Part shown: piece by piece, positions 53,525 to 63,830 of the stretch
How positions within the stretch are numbered: position 1 is the first letter of the stretch
Layout of the letters: each line of letters begins with the position of its first letter
Assembly: GCA_032629725.1 (NCBI GenBank)
Contig: JAFEVB010000029.1
Coordinates: forward strand, 124,001 to 188,000
Length of the DNA stretch: 64,000 nucleotides
Direction: 5' to 3'
DNA from: Gremmenia infestans
Lineage: Eukaryota > Ascomycota > Leotiomycetes > Helotiales > Hamatocanthoscyphaceae
Made by a program: the position numbers and the translations under genes
The notes under the pieces: generated by a model
What the model saw: the letters and a program-made list of their open reading frames with translations, nothing else
What the model was told of the DNA's origin: nothing
Databases searched by the model: none

Positions 53525-56500
53525 TCAAGAGAATTGGCGAGAATGGCCCATCATAGAAGCTGCGGGGCTAGGCATGGCGTTCGGGTCTCGACCCTGTTCG
53601 CCGTTGATGCGATTTGCCAATGCTACCATGGTGGAGAGTCTCTTCAAGGCGGGATCGTGAGCCGAGAGATTACTGATGCGCATGAACAGATGTTCTAGGC
53701 GTTGGATATAGATACCCATGATCTTTGGAATGAGCTCGCGAACTTGGTCCTCCTGACATTGCGTTAGTAGAAGTTGAGAGTTTTTGGAATATAGAAAACT
53801 TACAAGATTGTTTGACTGCTCATAGAAGGAGGTCAAGACCATCTCCAACCATCCAATGCGTTGCTCAAGGAATGCATCGTTCATCTCAATGCTGATCGTG
53901 GCGCCTAATGAGAGTAGAAGTAATGGAGTCAGGTGGCGAATGAATGCTGGATTGAAGCCAGCAAAGTAATTCGCGAAAAATTCCTGCTCTCGACGGGTTT
54001 GCAACCACTGGATAACGGCGCTTTCGTACTGACCGGCATCCATGGCATGCTTAATGCTCTCATACATCTCTTCATACTCCAACTCCTCTGGCGTCTTCTC
54101 AACAACTGGTCGGACAAGTGCATTGCTTGAATTGCCGCCCGTATTTGACGGATTCGAGACAGAATCACGGGACTCTTCCGCCTGGCGAGCTCGCTGCCTA
54201 TCAGCGGCAGCCTGGTTTTGAAGTCTCAAAAACTGGCCTTGAAATTCAGTCTGAGCAGAAGCCATAGAAGAGATTGTCTCTGTCAAGCTAGTAACAAGTT
54301 GTGTCAATTGACCAATCTTAGCATTGTCAGCCTGGCGTTCGCGCTGAATGGTATCGATCTGCTGAGCGGCTTGTTGTTGAACATCATTGGCAACCTTCTG
54401 GGACGTTGCAATAGCCAAGTTCGTGAAAGCGGGAGTGACAACATTCTGGAGGAGTACAGCAAATTGTTCCTCAACCTGGAAGGAAACACTCTTCGCAAGA
54501 GAGTCGGACATCAATTTCAAGAGCTGGGGTTGTTGTAGAGCTCGTCCAACAGCATCAGGAAGGTTCTTTTTAAGCTCCTTAGGTAGTGATTGGGTAAGAT
54601 GAGAGTTCAACTTTGTCCCGACTTGCTCATTAACGGCCTTCACAGTGACATCGGAGATGGCTGGAAGCACGGACGTTTCAATGCTAGAGGAGATGATGCG
54701 ACCCAGAGTTGCTTCGATGTTCTCTGAAAGTGTACTCGAGACGAGTCGGAGCATAGCATCCTGCTTAGCGTCGGAAACTGCAGCCTGAGTGCGTCGATCA
54801 TCCGCAATGGTCTGGTACAAGGAGTCGAATGAGGTACCCAATGCTTTCTTGACCTCGGCAGTGATACGGGTTTCAATGCTTTTGATGGCGCCGTCACTGA
54901 GATTTTGAGATCCCACAGCACCAGGTTCATTAATGGCATTGGCAGCAGCGTTGGCAATGGCAATTGACTTGGCAGCCATTCCATTCCTGGAATGAGAAGA
55001 AGGGTCGAGAACAATAGTCTTGGACGATTGAGCAGGCTGAATGGTACTGGGTCCTGGCGTGGTTTCTGACGAACTTCCTGCCTTTCTTCTCTTCTTCTTC
55101 TCCGACTTCTCAGGTACGCTCGATTGTGCCGATCCGCCATTGAAGGTTGTAGAATCCTTCTTCTCAGCCTTATCCTCAACTTTCGATGACGATGCCTCCG
55201 CATGGCTTGGCTTCTTAGGCGTCTCCTTTGCAGATTCCTTCGGCGCTGGACGGGGAACGATCCGTGTCGGAAGAGCTGTTTGAGCTGGAACAGGCTCACT
55301 AACTTCTGGTGTTAAGGTAGTTGGAATATCCTTGAGTACCTCGATGGAAATCACACCAGCTTTGTCAGCGATGACCGGGTGGAGAACTTTGCTGTCCGAA
55401 GTCCATCCAAGATCAGCTTGCTTGATGAGCAGGCAAGTAACACCCTTTGAATGCATTGCATAAAGCTCAAATAATGTCACAGGCTCACCGTCAATAGGAG
55501 GAGTGGTCGGGCTCTGCAAGATATCGAGGCTCCGGAGGTTGCCCTTATCCGCAAAAGAGTACTCACGCATGCCACTGATGACGGCCGTGGAATCAGGCTT
55601 TGGAACTGTAGGATCATCGGCATTGAGCCTCTCCATATACTCAGCTTGCGTAACTCCCCTTGGCAAATTGTATTTTGGTGCCGAGAGGTGAAGGAAATAT
55701 ATTGAATTGCGAGTGGGATGACCAACAACTATCATTCCTGTAGCAGCGTGATAGACAACACTGCAGACAGCATCCGACTCTTTAGAATGAGGCAAATGGA
55801 TCTCCTGGACAGGTTTTCCAAGAGCAAGATCCCACAGCTGAAGCGTGTGGTTTTGCTTCATGCCTACAATCACATATCTCAACGCACCTCCACGCTGATA
55901 TGGTCGAAGTTTATCAACGAATAGGACAGATGTTGGCCAAGCCTTCTCGTTTGGGGAAGTAGTGGTAAAAGTAGTGACGGGCTCCTTGACCTCGACATGA
56001 GCCGACTGAGATGGGTTTGAAAGGATGTCAAGGCTTGTAAGACTGCGAACATCCCAAAATTTGACCCGTCCTGCCTTGTCTAGCGAAACAATCATGGTGT
56101 CATCTTCACTGAATGTGAAATCCTTCCCTGCTTTGCCAGTGTTGATCTTCAGAGAAAGTTGTCCGAGATATTTCTCAATGTCAACTGTGCGGTTCTTGCC
56201 ATTTTTCAGGTAAGACTTCTTCAAGATGACAGATGGCCAAATGATGTGAATGTATTTTCCACGGCCAACGGCAAAGAAATCGGGATGAGCTGCACTCTTC
56301 CTTGCTCTTGTCTTCAACAAACCACCGGGTGATTCGGTGTCTTGAGTTGTGATTGGAGGGAGGGCGAAACCATACATTTCCGGATTGGGATCGTCGAGAT
56401 GATCGCCTTCTCCATCCTTGATCATAGTCCAGTAGACCGTGCCGCTGATGCCAGTGCTGATGATAGACTCTTTCTGATCAGCTGAGGCCGAAGAAGTGAC

Positions 56501-58324
56501 AACACTAAAAATACGATCATGAGTCTCAGTGAAAATTCTGGCGTCTTTCCCATCAGTCTGTCTGATTATGCGAACTCCTCCATTCTTAGACATGCCGTAG
56601 ACGATGAAGTTGGGTGAAGCGGTGCAAAGAGTACGATCAATCTGATCAAATTCCTTTTTCAGACGGGCGATATCCATGACACTATCTTCTGGGAAGGTAG
56701 GGCGGGTCTCCTCTGTAGATTTGATGGTGATGGAAATCCATGGCTTCATTGGGAAGTTATACACCTTCACAATGTTCTGTTCCTCTTCCTTGATAGGACT
56801 ATCTTCGGCATCAGCGCTCTCCCAGCTGTCTACGATATGACCATGAGCGGCGTCACCAATAATATCTCTGACCTCTTCGGCAATAGGGGTAGGTAGCGAA
56901 TCAAGTGCACCCTCGTTTTCTTGCTTTTTGAGTTCTTTATGGATAAGTTTGGCTGCGTCCTGAGCGGCGTCTTCAAACTCCCTCTCAGTCGTAGCATCAA
57001 GCATGTCACTTAGGTCTTGCTCAATGGCAGCTTGACTTCCGTCACGCTCAGCACGAGCAATGGCTTCCTGGACCTGCTTATCGACTTGATTGCCAACCCC
57101 ACTGAGGGCATCTTGAACAGTCTCCTTGTTTCCTGCTGCACCGATTCCGATCAGAGCCTCGAGTGGTGTGCGACCGTCGGGAAGAGGGGTAGGTGGCGCC
57201 GATGACTGTTGTGACGACGTTTCAAGCTTTCGCTTTGTGTGTGCTGGACTTGAGATACCACTTCTCTCATCGACTCTGCGCGTGTTCTCGGGAGATTCGT
57301 GGCGAGGGTGCTTCAGAATTTGCATGGCAGGAATTGGGGCGCTCGTAGCACCAAGACCAGGATTGGAGGACTTTGGGGTGCGGATGCGCGGAGACGATGC
57401 TGCCAATTGCTCGAAAGGATTGACATATGTGAAAAGACCTGGGCCACTCTTAGGGGTAGGTTGTCGTACATTTTCTTTGGCATGTGAAGGGACAGACTCA
57501 GTCGCGGCTGAGCCCGTCATGCTCATATCAAGAGAGACGTCCTGCAAAGTCTGAGTAAGGTCTCGGACATCGCCTTCAGAGCTACCCTTGCTTGGAGGTG
57601 TCAACACCTTTGCCGGCTTCAACTGAGGAGTGTTATCCGACTGAGGAGGTTTGGGTTGATTCAAGAGTTGAAGGAGATAGGCTTGGGTATCCGCCGATGG
57701 AGATGCTGGCGCAGCGCCGAATGTAGACTGAGACGTTTGTGGTACTGTCGCAAAGCTAGAAACTGGCTGTTGCGCAGGCTTAGCTTGCTGAGATCCCATT
57801 AAAGCTGCCAACAGATCGGGACCTCCATGGCCATGGTTTGAAGTGCTGACCTGACCTTGAACATCAGGGACACCGAAGTTCGATCTACTACCGAAAGAGG
57901 GTTCACGCGACGGAGGCAATGGTGTGCCGATTGGGGCAGTTTGATTGTGCGAACCTGCGGATGATGGTTGGCTGAACTTCAATAGATTGAGCAAATTTGA
58001 AGTGCGATCAGCATTGGATGCGCCGCCAGAAGCAGCAGGAACGCGCTGGACAGGAGTCTCGACGGGGCTCAAGATGGCAGAGCTATGGTGAGGTTGTGAC
58101 TGTGCGCCAATTGGGGGCGTCGGGAGAGGCGACGAAACCGAAGGTTGTTGATAACCATGAGGCTGTTGAGGCTGGGATGGCTGACCATAGAAGGCATTGG
58201 AGCTGTTGTTATAATAGCTGTAGCTAGGCTCTAAATTGGGCTGCTTGGTCTGCTGCTGGCGAAGCTGAGCAAAAAGGGAATCCAATCCATTGCCCTCTCC
58301 TCCGCTGCCAGGATATCCAGACAT
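53525..58324 (-). CDS. edc4: EDC4/Ge-1 family scaffold of the mRNA decapping complex
   Basis: An open frame of 1599 codons is interrupted by a probable 51-bp intron at 53753-53803 (GTAAGT donor, TACTAAC branch, TGTCAG acceptor). The intron is a multiple of three and has no stop; splicing gives 1582 residues. The N-terminal 470 residues are Gln/Pro/Ser-rich, starting MSGYPGSGGEGNGLDSLFAQ. A WD40-like region follows (about 500-900), with FTFSEDDTMIVSLDKAGRVKFWD and LRYVIVGMKQNHTLQLWDL. A charged linker and long alpha-helical C-terminal part (about 1130-1582) complete the protein, as in human EDC4 and S. pombe Pdc1. These proteins bridge Dcp2 to other decay factors in P-bodies; the helical end is used for oligomerisation. 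Together with Scd6 at 20.3-22.4 kb it is the second P-body component here. Confidence 0.92.
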   Translation of the reverse strand: MSGYPGSGGEGNGLDSLFAQLRQQQTKQPNLEPSYSYYNNSSNAFYGQPSQPQQPHGYQQPSVSSPLPTPPIGAQSQPHHSSAILSPVETPVQRVPAASGGASNADRTSNLLNLLKFSQPSSAGSHNQTAPIGTPLPPSREPSFGSRSNFGVPDVQGQVSTSNHGHGGPDLLAALMGSQQAKPAQQPVSSFATVPQTSQSTFGAAPASPSADTQAYLLQLLNQPKPPQSDNTPQLKPAKVLTPPSKGSSEGDVRDLTQTLQDVSLDMSMTGSAATESVPSHAKENVRQPTPKSGPGLFTYVNPFEQLAASSPRIRTPKSSNPGLGATSAPIPAMQILKHPRHESPENTRRVDERSGISSPAHTKRKLETSSQQSSAPPTPLPDGRTPLEALIGIGAAGNKETVQDALSGVGNQVDKQVQEAIARAERDGSQAAIEQDLSDMLDATTEREFEDAAQDAAKLIHKELKKQENEGALDSLPTPIAEEVRDIIGDAAHGHIVDSWESADAEDSPIKEEEQNIVKVYNFPMKPWISITIKSTEETRPTFPEDSVMDIARLKKEFDQIDRTLCTASPNFIVYGMSKNGGVRIIRQTDGKDARIFTETHDRIFSVVTSSASADQKESIISTGISGTVYWTMIKDGEGDHLDDPNPEMYGFALPPITTQDTESPGGLLKTRARKSAAHPDFFAVGRGKYIHIIWPSVILKKSYLKNGKNRTVDIEKYLGQLSLKINTGKAGKDFTFSEDDTMIVSLDKAGRVKFWDVRSLTSLDILSNPSQSAHVEVKEPVTTFTTTSPNEKAWPTSVLFVDKLRPYQRGGALRYVIVGMKQNHTLQLWDLALGKPVQEIHLPHSKESDAVCSVVYHAATGMIVVGHPTRNSIYFLHLSAPKYNLPRGVTQAEYMERLNADDPTVPKPDSTAVISGMREYSFADKGNLRSLDILQSPTTPPIDGEPVTLFELYAMHSKGVTCLLIKQADLGWTSDSKVLHPVIADKAGVISIEVLKDIPTTLTPEVSEPVPAQTALPTRIVPRPAPKESAKETPKKPSHAEASSSKVEDKAEKKDSTTFNGGSAQSSVPEKSEKKKRRKAGSSSETTPGPSTIQPAQSSKTIVLDPSSHSRNGMAAKSIAIANAAANAINEPGAVGSQNLSDGAIKSIETRITAEVKKALGTSFDSLYQTIADDRRTQAAVSDAKQDAMLRLVSSTLSENIEATLGRIISSSIETSVLPAISDVTVKAVNEQVGTKLNSHLTQSLPKELKKNLPDAVGRALQQPQLLKLMSDSLAKSVSFQVEEQFAVLLQNVVTPAFTNLAIATSQKVANDVQQQAAQQIDTIQRERQADNAKIGQLTQLVTSLTETISSMASAQTEFQGQFLRLQNQAAADRQRARQAEESRDSVSNPSNTGGNSSNALVRPVVEKTPEELEYEEMYESIKHAMDAGQYESAVIQWLQTRREQEFFANYFAGFNPAFIRHLTPLLLLSLGATISIEMNDAFLEQRIGWLEMVLTSFYEQSNNLVSFLYSKNSQLLLTQCQEDQVRELIPKIMGIYIQRLEHLFMRISNLSAHDPALKRLSTMVALANRINGEQGRDPNAMPSPAASMMGHSRQFS

Positions 58325-58911
58325 GGTGAGAAGTAGAATTCAAGCGCTCAAGGCGCAGATGGAAGATGTAGATTGCTCAAAATTGAACGTGTGGGACGTG
58401 GGTATCGAGATGGTAAATACTGTTGCGACAGCTCTTGCCCAAAAAGCAAAGAGATGCCGTAGAAGTTGATACGAGAAAGAAGGGAGGGGAAGTGAAGAGG
58501 AGAAGATGGAGGTTGAGGTTAGAAGGTAGAAATGGAGATGGAGGAAAACAGGCGAGAGCTTTGAGATCGTGAGGAGTGGAGTGGAGCTTGGACTTTCTTC
58601 GGCCAGCGGTGAATATGGCCTCCTAATTGGCTGGACACCCTTTGACATTCGGAATCAACAGTAGTACGTCAAGGTATTGCACAACTTCGTATCACGAATC
58701 GCTTTCCTTCTTTCAATCACAAGACTTGGAGTCACACTGGCAAGCGTACGACCTCTTTGAAGCATTCATAGTCAAGCCAACCACCAGTCCCGCATACGTC
58801 GCTCAACCGTGTCACTTCAAAGCCTTGCTTTGCTCCTTGCCCCGGATGTATGTGGTCTGGGCCTGATTTACATCCACAAGTCTCTTTCTTGTCTCTGGGA
58901 AAACAGACAAT
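58325..58911. promoter_or_regulatory. Divergent intergenic region: EDC4 leader and promoter of the 58.9-kb gene
   Basis: 587 bp. The first 250 bp are purine-rich on the + strand, which gives EDC4 a pyrimidine-rich transcript leader. No other gene seen. Confidence 0.45.
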
Positions 58912-59437
58912 ATGTTCTGTTTAAGGAGGTATGTTTGCCTATAGTCACAGTCTTTATGCGCATAACGTAGCTGACCAGTTTCCTTTTCTTAGTTGGCTGC
59001 CCCTCCTCTTCATCCCGACCAACGCTTCGCCCATCTTTATCTTCCTCTTCTTCATCTGCACCTACTTCCTAAACCGACCATGCGTCTACTGCTCGTTCCT
59101 TCTCCTAATACTCTTCGCATCCTCCTGCCACTGGTCAGATCACTGTTTCTTCGACTTCAGCAGCAACTGGTTTGAGCCGAGGCAACAGCCCGGGACGCTA
59201 TCGCCCGAGCTCGTCAACTCTTCCGCAGTCTTATCGAACCAAACATTAGATCAAGTCGCGATATATGCTGGGGCTCTGAACAACACCGTCGCTGCTTTGG
59301 CAGGTACCGCGCTCGAAGAGGCGAAACGACGGGTTGCGCGGACGGCGTGGACTGGTATTGGGGTGGAATGGCTACGAAGTCTTTTGGGGCGCAGAGAATG
59401 GAGGCTTCCATGCGTCGATGTATACATACGGCTTTGA
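58912..59437 (+). CDS. Hypothetical small membrane or secreted protein
   Basis: Exons 58912-58928 and 58993-59437 with a 64-bp intron (GTATGT donor, GCTGAC branch, CTTAG acceptor) give 153 residues starting MFCLRSWLPLLFIP. The first 50 residues are strongly hydrophobic (LPLLFIPTN, IFIFLFFICTYFL, CSFLLLILFAS), fitting a membrane anchor or two membrane segments. Potential N-glycosylation sites follow (NSS, NQT, NNT), then an amphipathic helix with EEAKRRVARTAW. No family is recognised. An unspliced alternative starts at the ATG at 58931 and adds 15 residues. The C-rich to G-rich change within this frame means that chance coding cannot be excluded. Confidence 0.5.
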
Positions 59438-60001
59438 AAGCGTAGCTCGATATGATACACAGGAATTAATGGACTTATGGTACCTGCATTTGGTGAGGCG
59501 TTACAAATTAGGTTTCTTACAAGGGCACACATGAACTGGGACGGAATGGATTAAGAGCTGTCTCTCGTTGGATGATGGCAGCATCTGGGGGCGTTGTTTA
59601 AAACTCATCCAAAGGAGAAAACAATTTGTCAAAGTGATATGATTTCTGCAAAGGTTACAGTTACCTTCTGTAGAAGCCCAGAGAATTGTAAGAATTTTTA
59701 CTTGGACTCATAAGTAAGAACGCTGTTTTATCCCAGGATTGTTAACCTAATCTTTCACTTTGTCCCAATGTATTCAAATCAGCAGAAGTATTCTATCTAA
59801 GCCAATAAATCCAGACCTGCACCTAGCCTCACTTGTGTCACGCATGTCTATCATCCGGCAGCCTTGCGCACGTCTGTGGCCTATATATACGCGCGCAGCT
59901 CTTGGTTCGTTCCTCCCTTTTCAAGGATAAATCCTCCTAGGTCGTTCTGCCGGTCCGGAGCGTGTTAAATCATCCGTTAAGCTCACCGTCCAAGTTCCAC
60001 T
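59438..60001. other. Intergenic before the 60-kb gene
   Basis: 564 bp. A TATA-like word is found at 59882. No gene seen. Confidence 0.45.
59882..59889 (+). promoter_or_regulatory. TATA-like element of the 60-kb gene
   Basis: TATATATA in the context CCTATATATACGCGC, 113 bp upstream of the ATG at 60002 and followed by a pyrimidine-rich leader. Confidence 0.5.
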
Positions 60002-61806
60002 ATGGTTTCTGCAACAGACATCATCACCTATGTCGGTGTGCCTCTCGCTATTTTGGGTATTTCTTCTCTACATCTCTGATTCCGAATCAAGCTCACAAAA
60101 GTTCATCAGGCGTCACGCCCATCTTATACACTTATCTAAGCACCGCTTACACTGCATTTCGATTACGACGCATACTTGCAAGTTACGATGTTGAAGCGTC
60201 AGTTTACAGCCGGCTCTTGTCTGGTGTTGTGAAAGCAAATGTTCCAGCTTATCAATTATCAGTGTATCCTCGTGACCACGATAATTACTGGCGTTGCGTG
60301 GTATCAGATGGAGGCAAACACGGTGCCTCATGGAGCTGTCTTAAATGGGTAAGGACACCGATCGACCAAACGCAACTCGAGATCCATTACCACGATCGTT
60401 TCCAATTACCTCAAGCAAGAGTAGATCTTGGAGAGTTGATTATGTACCTTGCGGACCTGGGATTCCACACCAATGCGGATGGGTTTTGGGACCTTGCCCA
60501 GAGCGGAGTGCATGTTCTTCCCGGCACGACTCTTGTTGAGAAACGCATGGGAGATGGTTCAACCCACCCGGTTCTTTCAGTTGCGATGCCTACGATTGAA
60601 CATCCCGGGACCATACTGTTGCATTTCAATGGAATTCCTACGCCTTTGGAGAGAACTAAGGAAGACCTTGAGCCGTGTTGGATCCCAATATCTTTCTCTA
60701 AACATATTCCAGCGTCGTCAAAAGAGTACGCTATTGGGTCGTTAGAAACTGTGCAAGCAACAGGCACTGAGCCAACTGATCAGCCAAATGAGAAGGAATC
60801 AGAAGAAGCGAATGCAGCGCAAGATGAGCCAGAAAAGAGATCAGAGAATGATACACAAAACGGGGGCGTGGATACAGAGGGATATCCAAAGGCCAGGGAG
60901 AATCTAGTGGAAAACACACATTTGCGCCTTTCCCACAAAGGCATTATTGAACGAAGACTTTCCAATGGAAAGCAGTTCCCGGTCCAAGGACTCGCATTCT
61001 GGTTTGCATATTCCTTCATAGGCACATGTGCTCAAGACCAGGAGCAAACATACAGCGGTCTGTCATTCGGTCTCCAAATTCGCCTGCAAACACTATACAT
61101 TTCTCGGGAATGCGTTTTGCCATTGGAGCAACGCGGGGAAGCTTACAGTAAACATCGTCTAATATTTAGTAAGGGTGGTTATAGTGGTAGGGAACGCTAT
61201 CGTGCTGTCTCCTCTTTCCTTGAGAAACTCATCAGCCCGGACAAGTTACGTGCAATTGTGGTTGCCGAATGGTCTGAAGACTTACCAGCCAGAAGCGACA
61301 AACGCTTAAACCAAAGGTTCGAAGCAAAGATGACTGATGAAATGCGAGAACGCTCTAGATATTTCCGCCAGAATCGCGTTCAACTACAACAAGTTGCTCG
61401 GGCACTTATCCTGGGCCATGATTTGCACCACCTGCGCAATCTATATATACCCTTCGAGGTCTTTGAAGTCACTCCTGAGATCTGGCGTGATGTAGGAATA
61501 CCCAAAAAGCATTTCTGGCCCCTAGATCCAGTCCAAGTCCCCCAGAGCCAGGAAATATGTATGGCGGCCGCCTTGAATAACCTACTGCGTGACGAAATCG
61601 CCACAGTTTTGATGCACATATTCAAATTCTTCGAAGAAGACGCAGATTTATATATCGGAGACTTATTGGGCACCGCTAACCGTAGGGGGGTTTTCTTATG
61701 TGCTGTCATTATACTGCAATCCATCGCAGACAATAGTCCATACTTGGCAGGCTTAAGTGATGTTCAAGAGTGCACCACGAAGTGGAATCGGGCATATCTC
61801 TGTTGA
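60002..61806 (+). CDS. Uncharacterised fungal protein with an N-terminal membrane segment
   Basis: Exons 60002-60056 and 60110-61806 with a 53-bp intron give 583 residues. The start MVSATDIITYVGVPLAILGVTPILYTYLS forms one hydrophobic segment, followed by R-L-R-R; this opening is one I associate with a large family of uncharacterised Pezizomycotina proteins, but no function is known to me. The body is globular, with a low-complexity acidic insert at about 255-310 (NEKESEEANAAQDEPEKRSE) and further long helices (MTDEMRERSRYFRQNRVQLQQ, ALNNLLRDEIATVLMHIFKFFEED). No catalytic motif is recognised. The N-terminal helix suggests anchoring in an intracellular membrane. Confidence 0.82.
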
Positions 61807-61990
61807 TTGAAAGATCTGTGTAGAAAGATGGACGTACGTACCTACTATTTGTAGATGGACTAAACTTGCTTTTCTTTACCTCTTGCGCTTGATCACTTGC
61901 TAGATACCTATACTGAATATTATCTTGAAAGGCGAAGGAAGATACAGTCGTATACCTAGGTATATATCATTAACTTGTCCTGCATCTTAT

Positions 61991-62030
61991 CTCATCTCAT
62001 CTCATCTCATCTCATCTCATCTCATCTCAT
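61991..62030 (+). repeat. (CTCAT)8 pentanucleotide repeat
   Basis: Eight uninterrupted CTCAT units. Confidence 0.95.
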
Positions 62031-62418
62031 CTTATTCTCGGCTCTCTCTCTCGTATATAGGGAATATTCAATTGATAATTGTAGTGTTGGGAGAAGTGAA
62101 GAGATGGGAAGAGATGGGAGGTGGGGTGAGGAGGTAAGGTAAGGCAAGGTACCCAGCCACTGCGAGAAACTGACATTCATGTCATGCTATCTATTACTTA
62201 TAAGCACAATTCCTCACTCCCGCTTGTGAAGACATGGAATTACCTACCTATGCTAACTAATATGCACTAGCATAGATAGATAAGTAGGTACAGTAGAGTT
62301 GGAATTGGTAGTACCGTAGTGAAGAGGAAGGCATCGACATATACCTAGGTGGATAAGAATGGTTGAATAGACAAGAGACAGCTTCCTTGCACAACTAGGG
62401 TTGATATAGATAGTAAAA

Positions 62419-62448
62419 TAGGTAGGTAGGTAGGTAGATAGATAGATA
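62419..62448 (+). repeat. (TAGG)n/(TAGA)n tetranucleotide repeat
   Basis: About five TAGG units pass into TAGA units. The motif matches single copies scattered in other gaps of the window. Confidence 0.85.
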
Positions 62449-62610
62449 CCACGTATCATATCGTAATATATTCATTATCTCACTTGTCCTATGTAATATG
62501 CCTGCCATCCACGACTCCAGACCCAGATCCTCGAGAAACAAACAAAAGAAAATACGGTAAACGTATCACAGCAAAACGCCAACCAGCTACCCATATATGC
62601 TAGATCCTAT

Positions 62611-62630
62611 CCCATCCCATCCCATCCCAT
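62611..62630 (+). repeat. (CCCAT)4 pentanucleotide repeat
   Basis: Four uninterrupted CCCAT units. Confidence 0.9.
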
Positions 62631-62847
62631 ACATGTGTATATCTATCCCCTTGGAGATAATATGTAAAATAGAAACGCCTGGAAATGCCGCTCGCTCTCT
62701 CAATGATATGCTTTCTTCCTTTCTTTCTTGCTTGCTTGATTTGCTCGTGGTATCTTCGCTTTGCTCAAACTCAAAAACTCGTCTATGCTGGTAGGCAGGT
62801 AGGTAGATATGGTATATATGGTATGCTTCAGTTCAGTCCGGCTCACT

Positions 62848-63830
62848 TCATAGTACGCGCAATAAATTCCGTAGCCCTGATTTCGGGTTCTCTTCTGCTT
62901 GCACGCTGCGCGGTACGTGGGCGCGTGCTCGGAGTGGTTTCTTGGAGTTGATGGGTTCTTGCTTGACCCATTCTTTTTGCTCGGGCATCCATCTGTGTCT
63001 GTGGGGGGGTTTGTTAGTATGGATGATGAATATTGGGTTGGGGAGATTTGGTTGTTTTGAGCAAGGGGAATGACATACCCCTCGTGCATGGTTTTCGTTA
63101 ATGCTCTCGCCGAATACTCCTCGGTCAATATCCTGTCGAACGAGTACGGCACCAGAGCCGGGACGCCCTCGAATACTGTCTCGCGCAACGGGTAGAGATC
63201 TCGCGTCCTGTAGCGGTGGAAGTTCTTGCAGCTCCATATCCCCGGCTGCGTGCTTGGGTTTGTCTCCGAGAGGCCTGTGATATCGATAAACAGGCCATTC
63301 CTCACATCGATCCAGCGCGCATCAATGACATTCTGCCCGTCTCCCCGTATGCGCTCGACGTGGTTCGGGTTGACATCCAACAAGTATTCGCGGGTTTCCG
63401 ACGTCCCGTCTTCGTTTACAGACGTGTAGTTGTGGAATGTCATGTTGAGGTTCTCGCCTAGCCAGGTGAGTGTCGAGGCCGAGACTTGTGTGTCGAGATC
63501 CCAGTCCCACGGCATGATCTTTCCGTTCCACCACCAGCCCAGCAGCGTGCCATGCGCGACCCACGTCTCGACATTCTTCTCCCGGAACACGGTCAGGTAT
63601 GATCGTATGAGATGTAGCAGCGTATCGCCTCGTTCTTCGTACGTGACGGGTGCGCCGGCAAAGTATCGGATGTCGTAGTGGCCCAGTTCATCGTTGCCGC
63701 CGGGCTCGTGAAAGTATTTCGTGTCGGCGCCGAATTTAGCTCGTTCTTCGATGGCTTCGGTTGGAGGTTCTGGTGCTGCGAAGACGGGGAGTAGGAGGGA
63801 GCTGAGGGCGAAGAGGTGCGCGAGTTTCAT
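62848..63830 (-). CDS. Secretory LicD-family protein (Mnn4-like phosphosugar transfer domain)
   Basis: Exons 63079-63830 and 62848-62998 with an 80-bp intron give 300 residues. Residues 1-18 form a signal peptide (MKLAHLFALSSLLLPVFA). The LicD core is clear: VAHGTLLGWWWNGKIMPWD, then the acidic D109-W-D-L-D113 motif that is the likely metal/nucleotide site, and DARWIDVRNGLFIDITGLS. Splicing at the second exon restores TMHEGHRWMPEQKEWV. LicD domains move phosphorylated groups such as phosphocholine or mannose phosphate; in fungi the best known member is Mnn4, needed for mannosylphosphate on glycans. Mnn4 itself is longer and has a membrane anchor, so this short, secretory form may have a different job. 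Confidence 0.9.

Larger units (their letters stand above)
61807..62847. other. Intergenic rich in short tandem repeats
   Basis: 1.04 kb between convergent genes. It has at least three microsatellites (listed separately) and many TAGG/CCTA words, including CCTAGGTATAT near 61958 and CCTAGGTGG near 62344. No gene seen. Confidence 0.6.

Noticed and set aside
61991..62030. CTCAT repeat as a CRISPR array or satellite centre
   Set aside because: Uninterrupted 5-bp units without spacers in a eukaryotic genome; it is a plain microsatellite.
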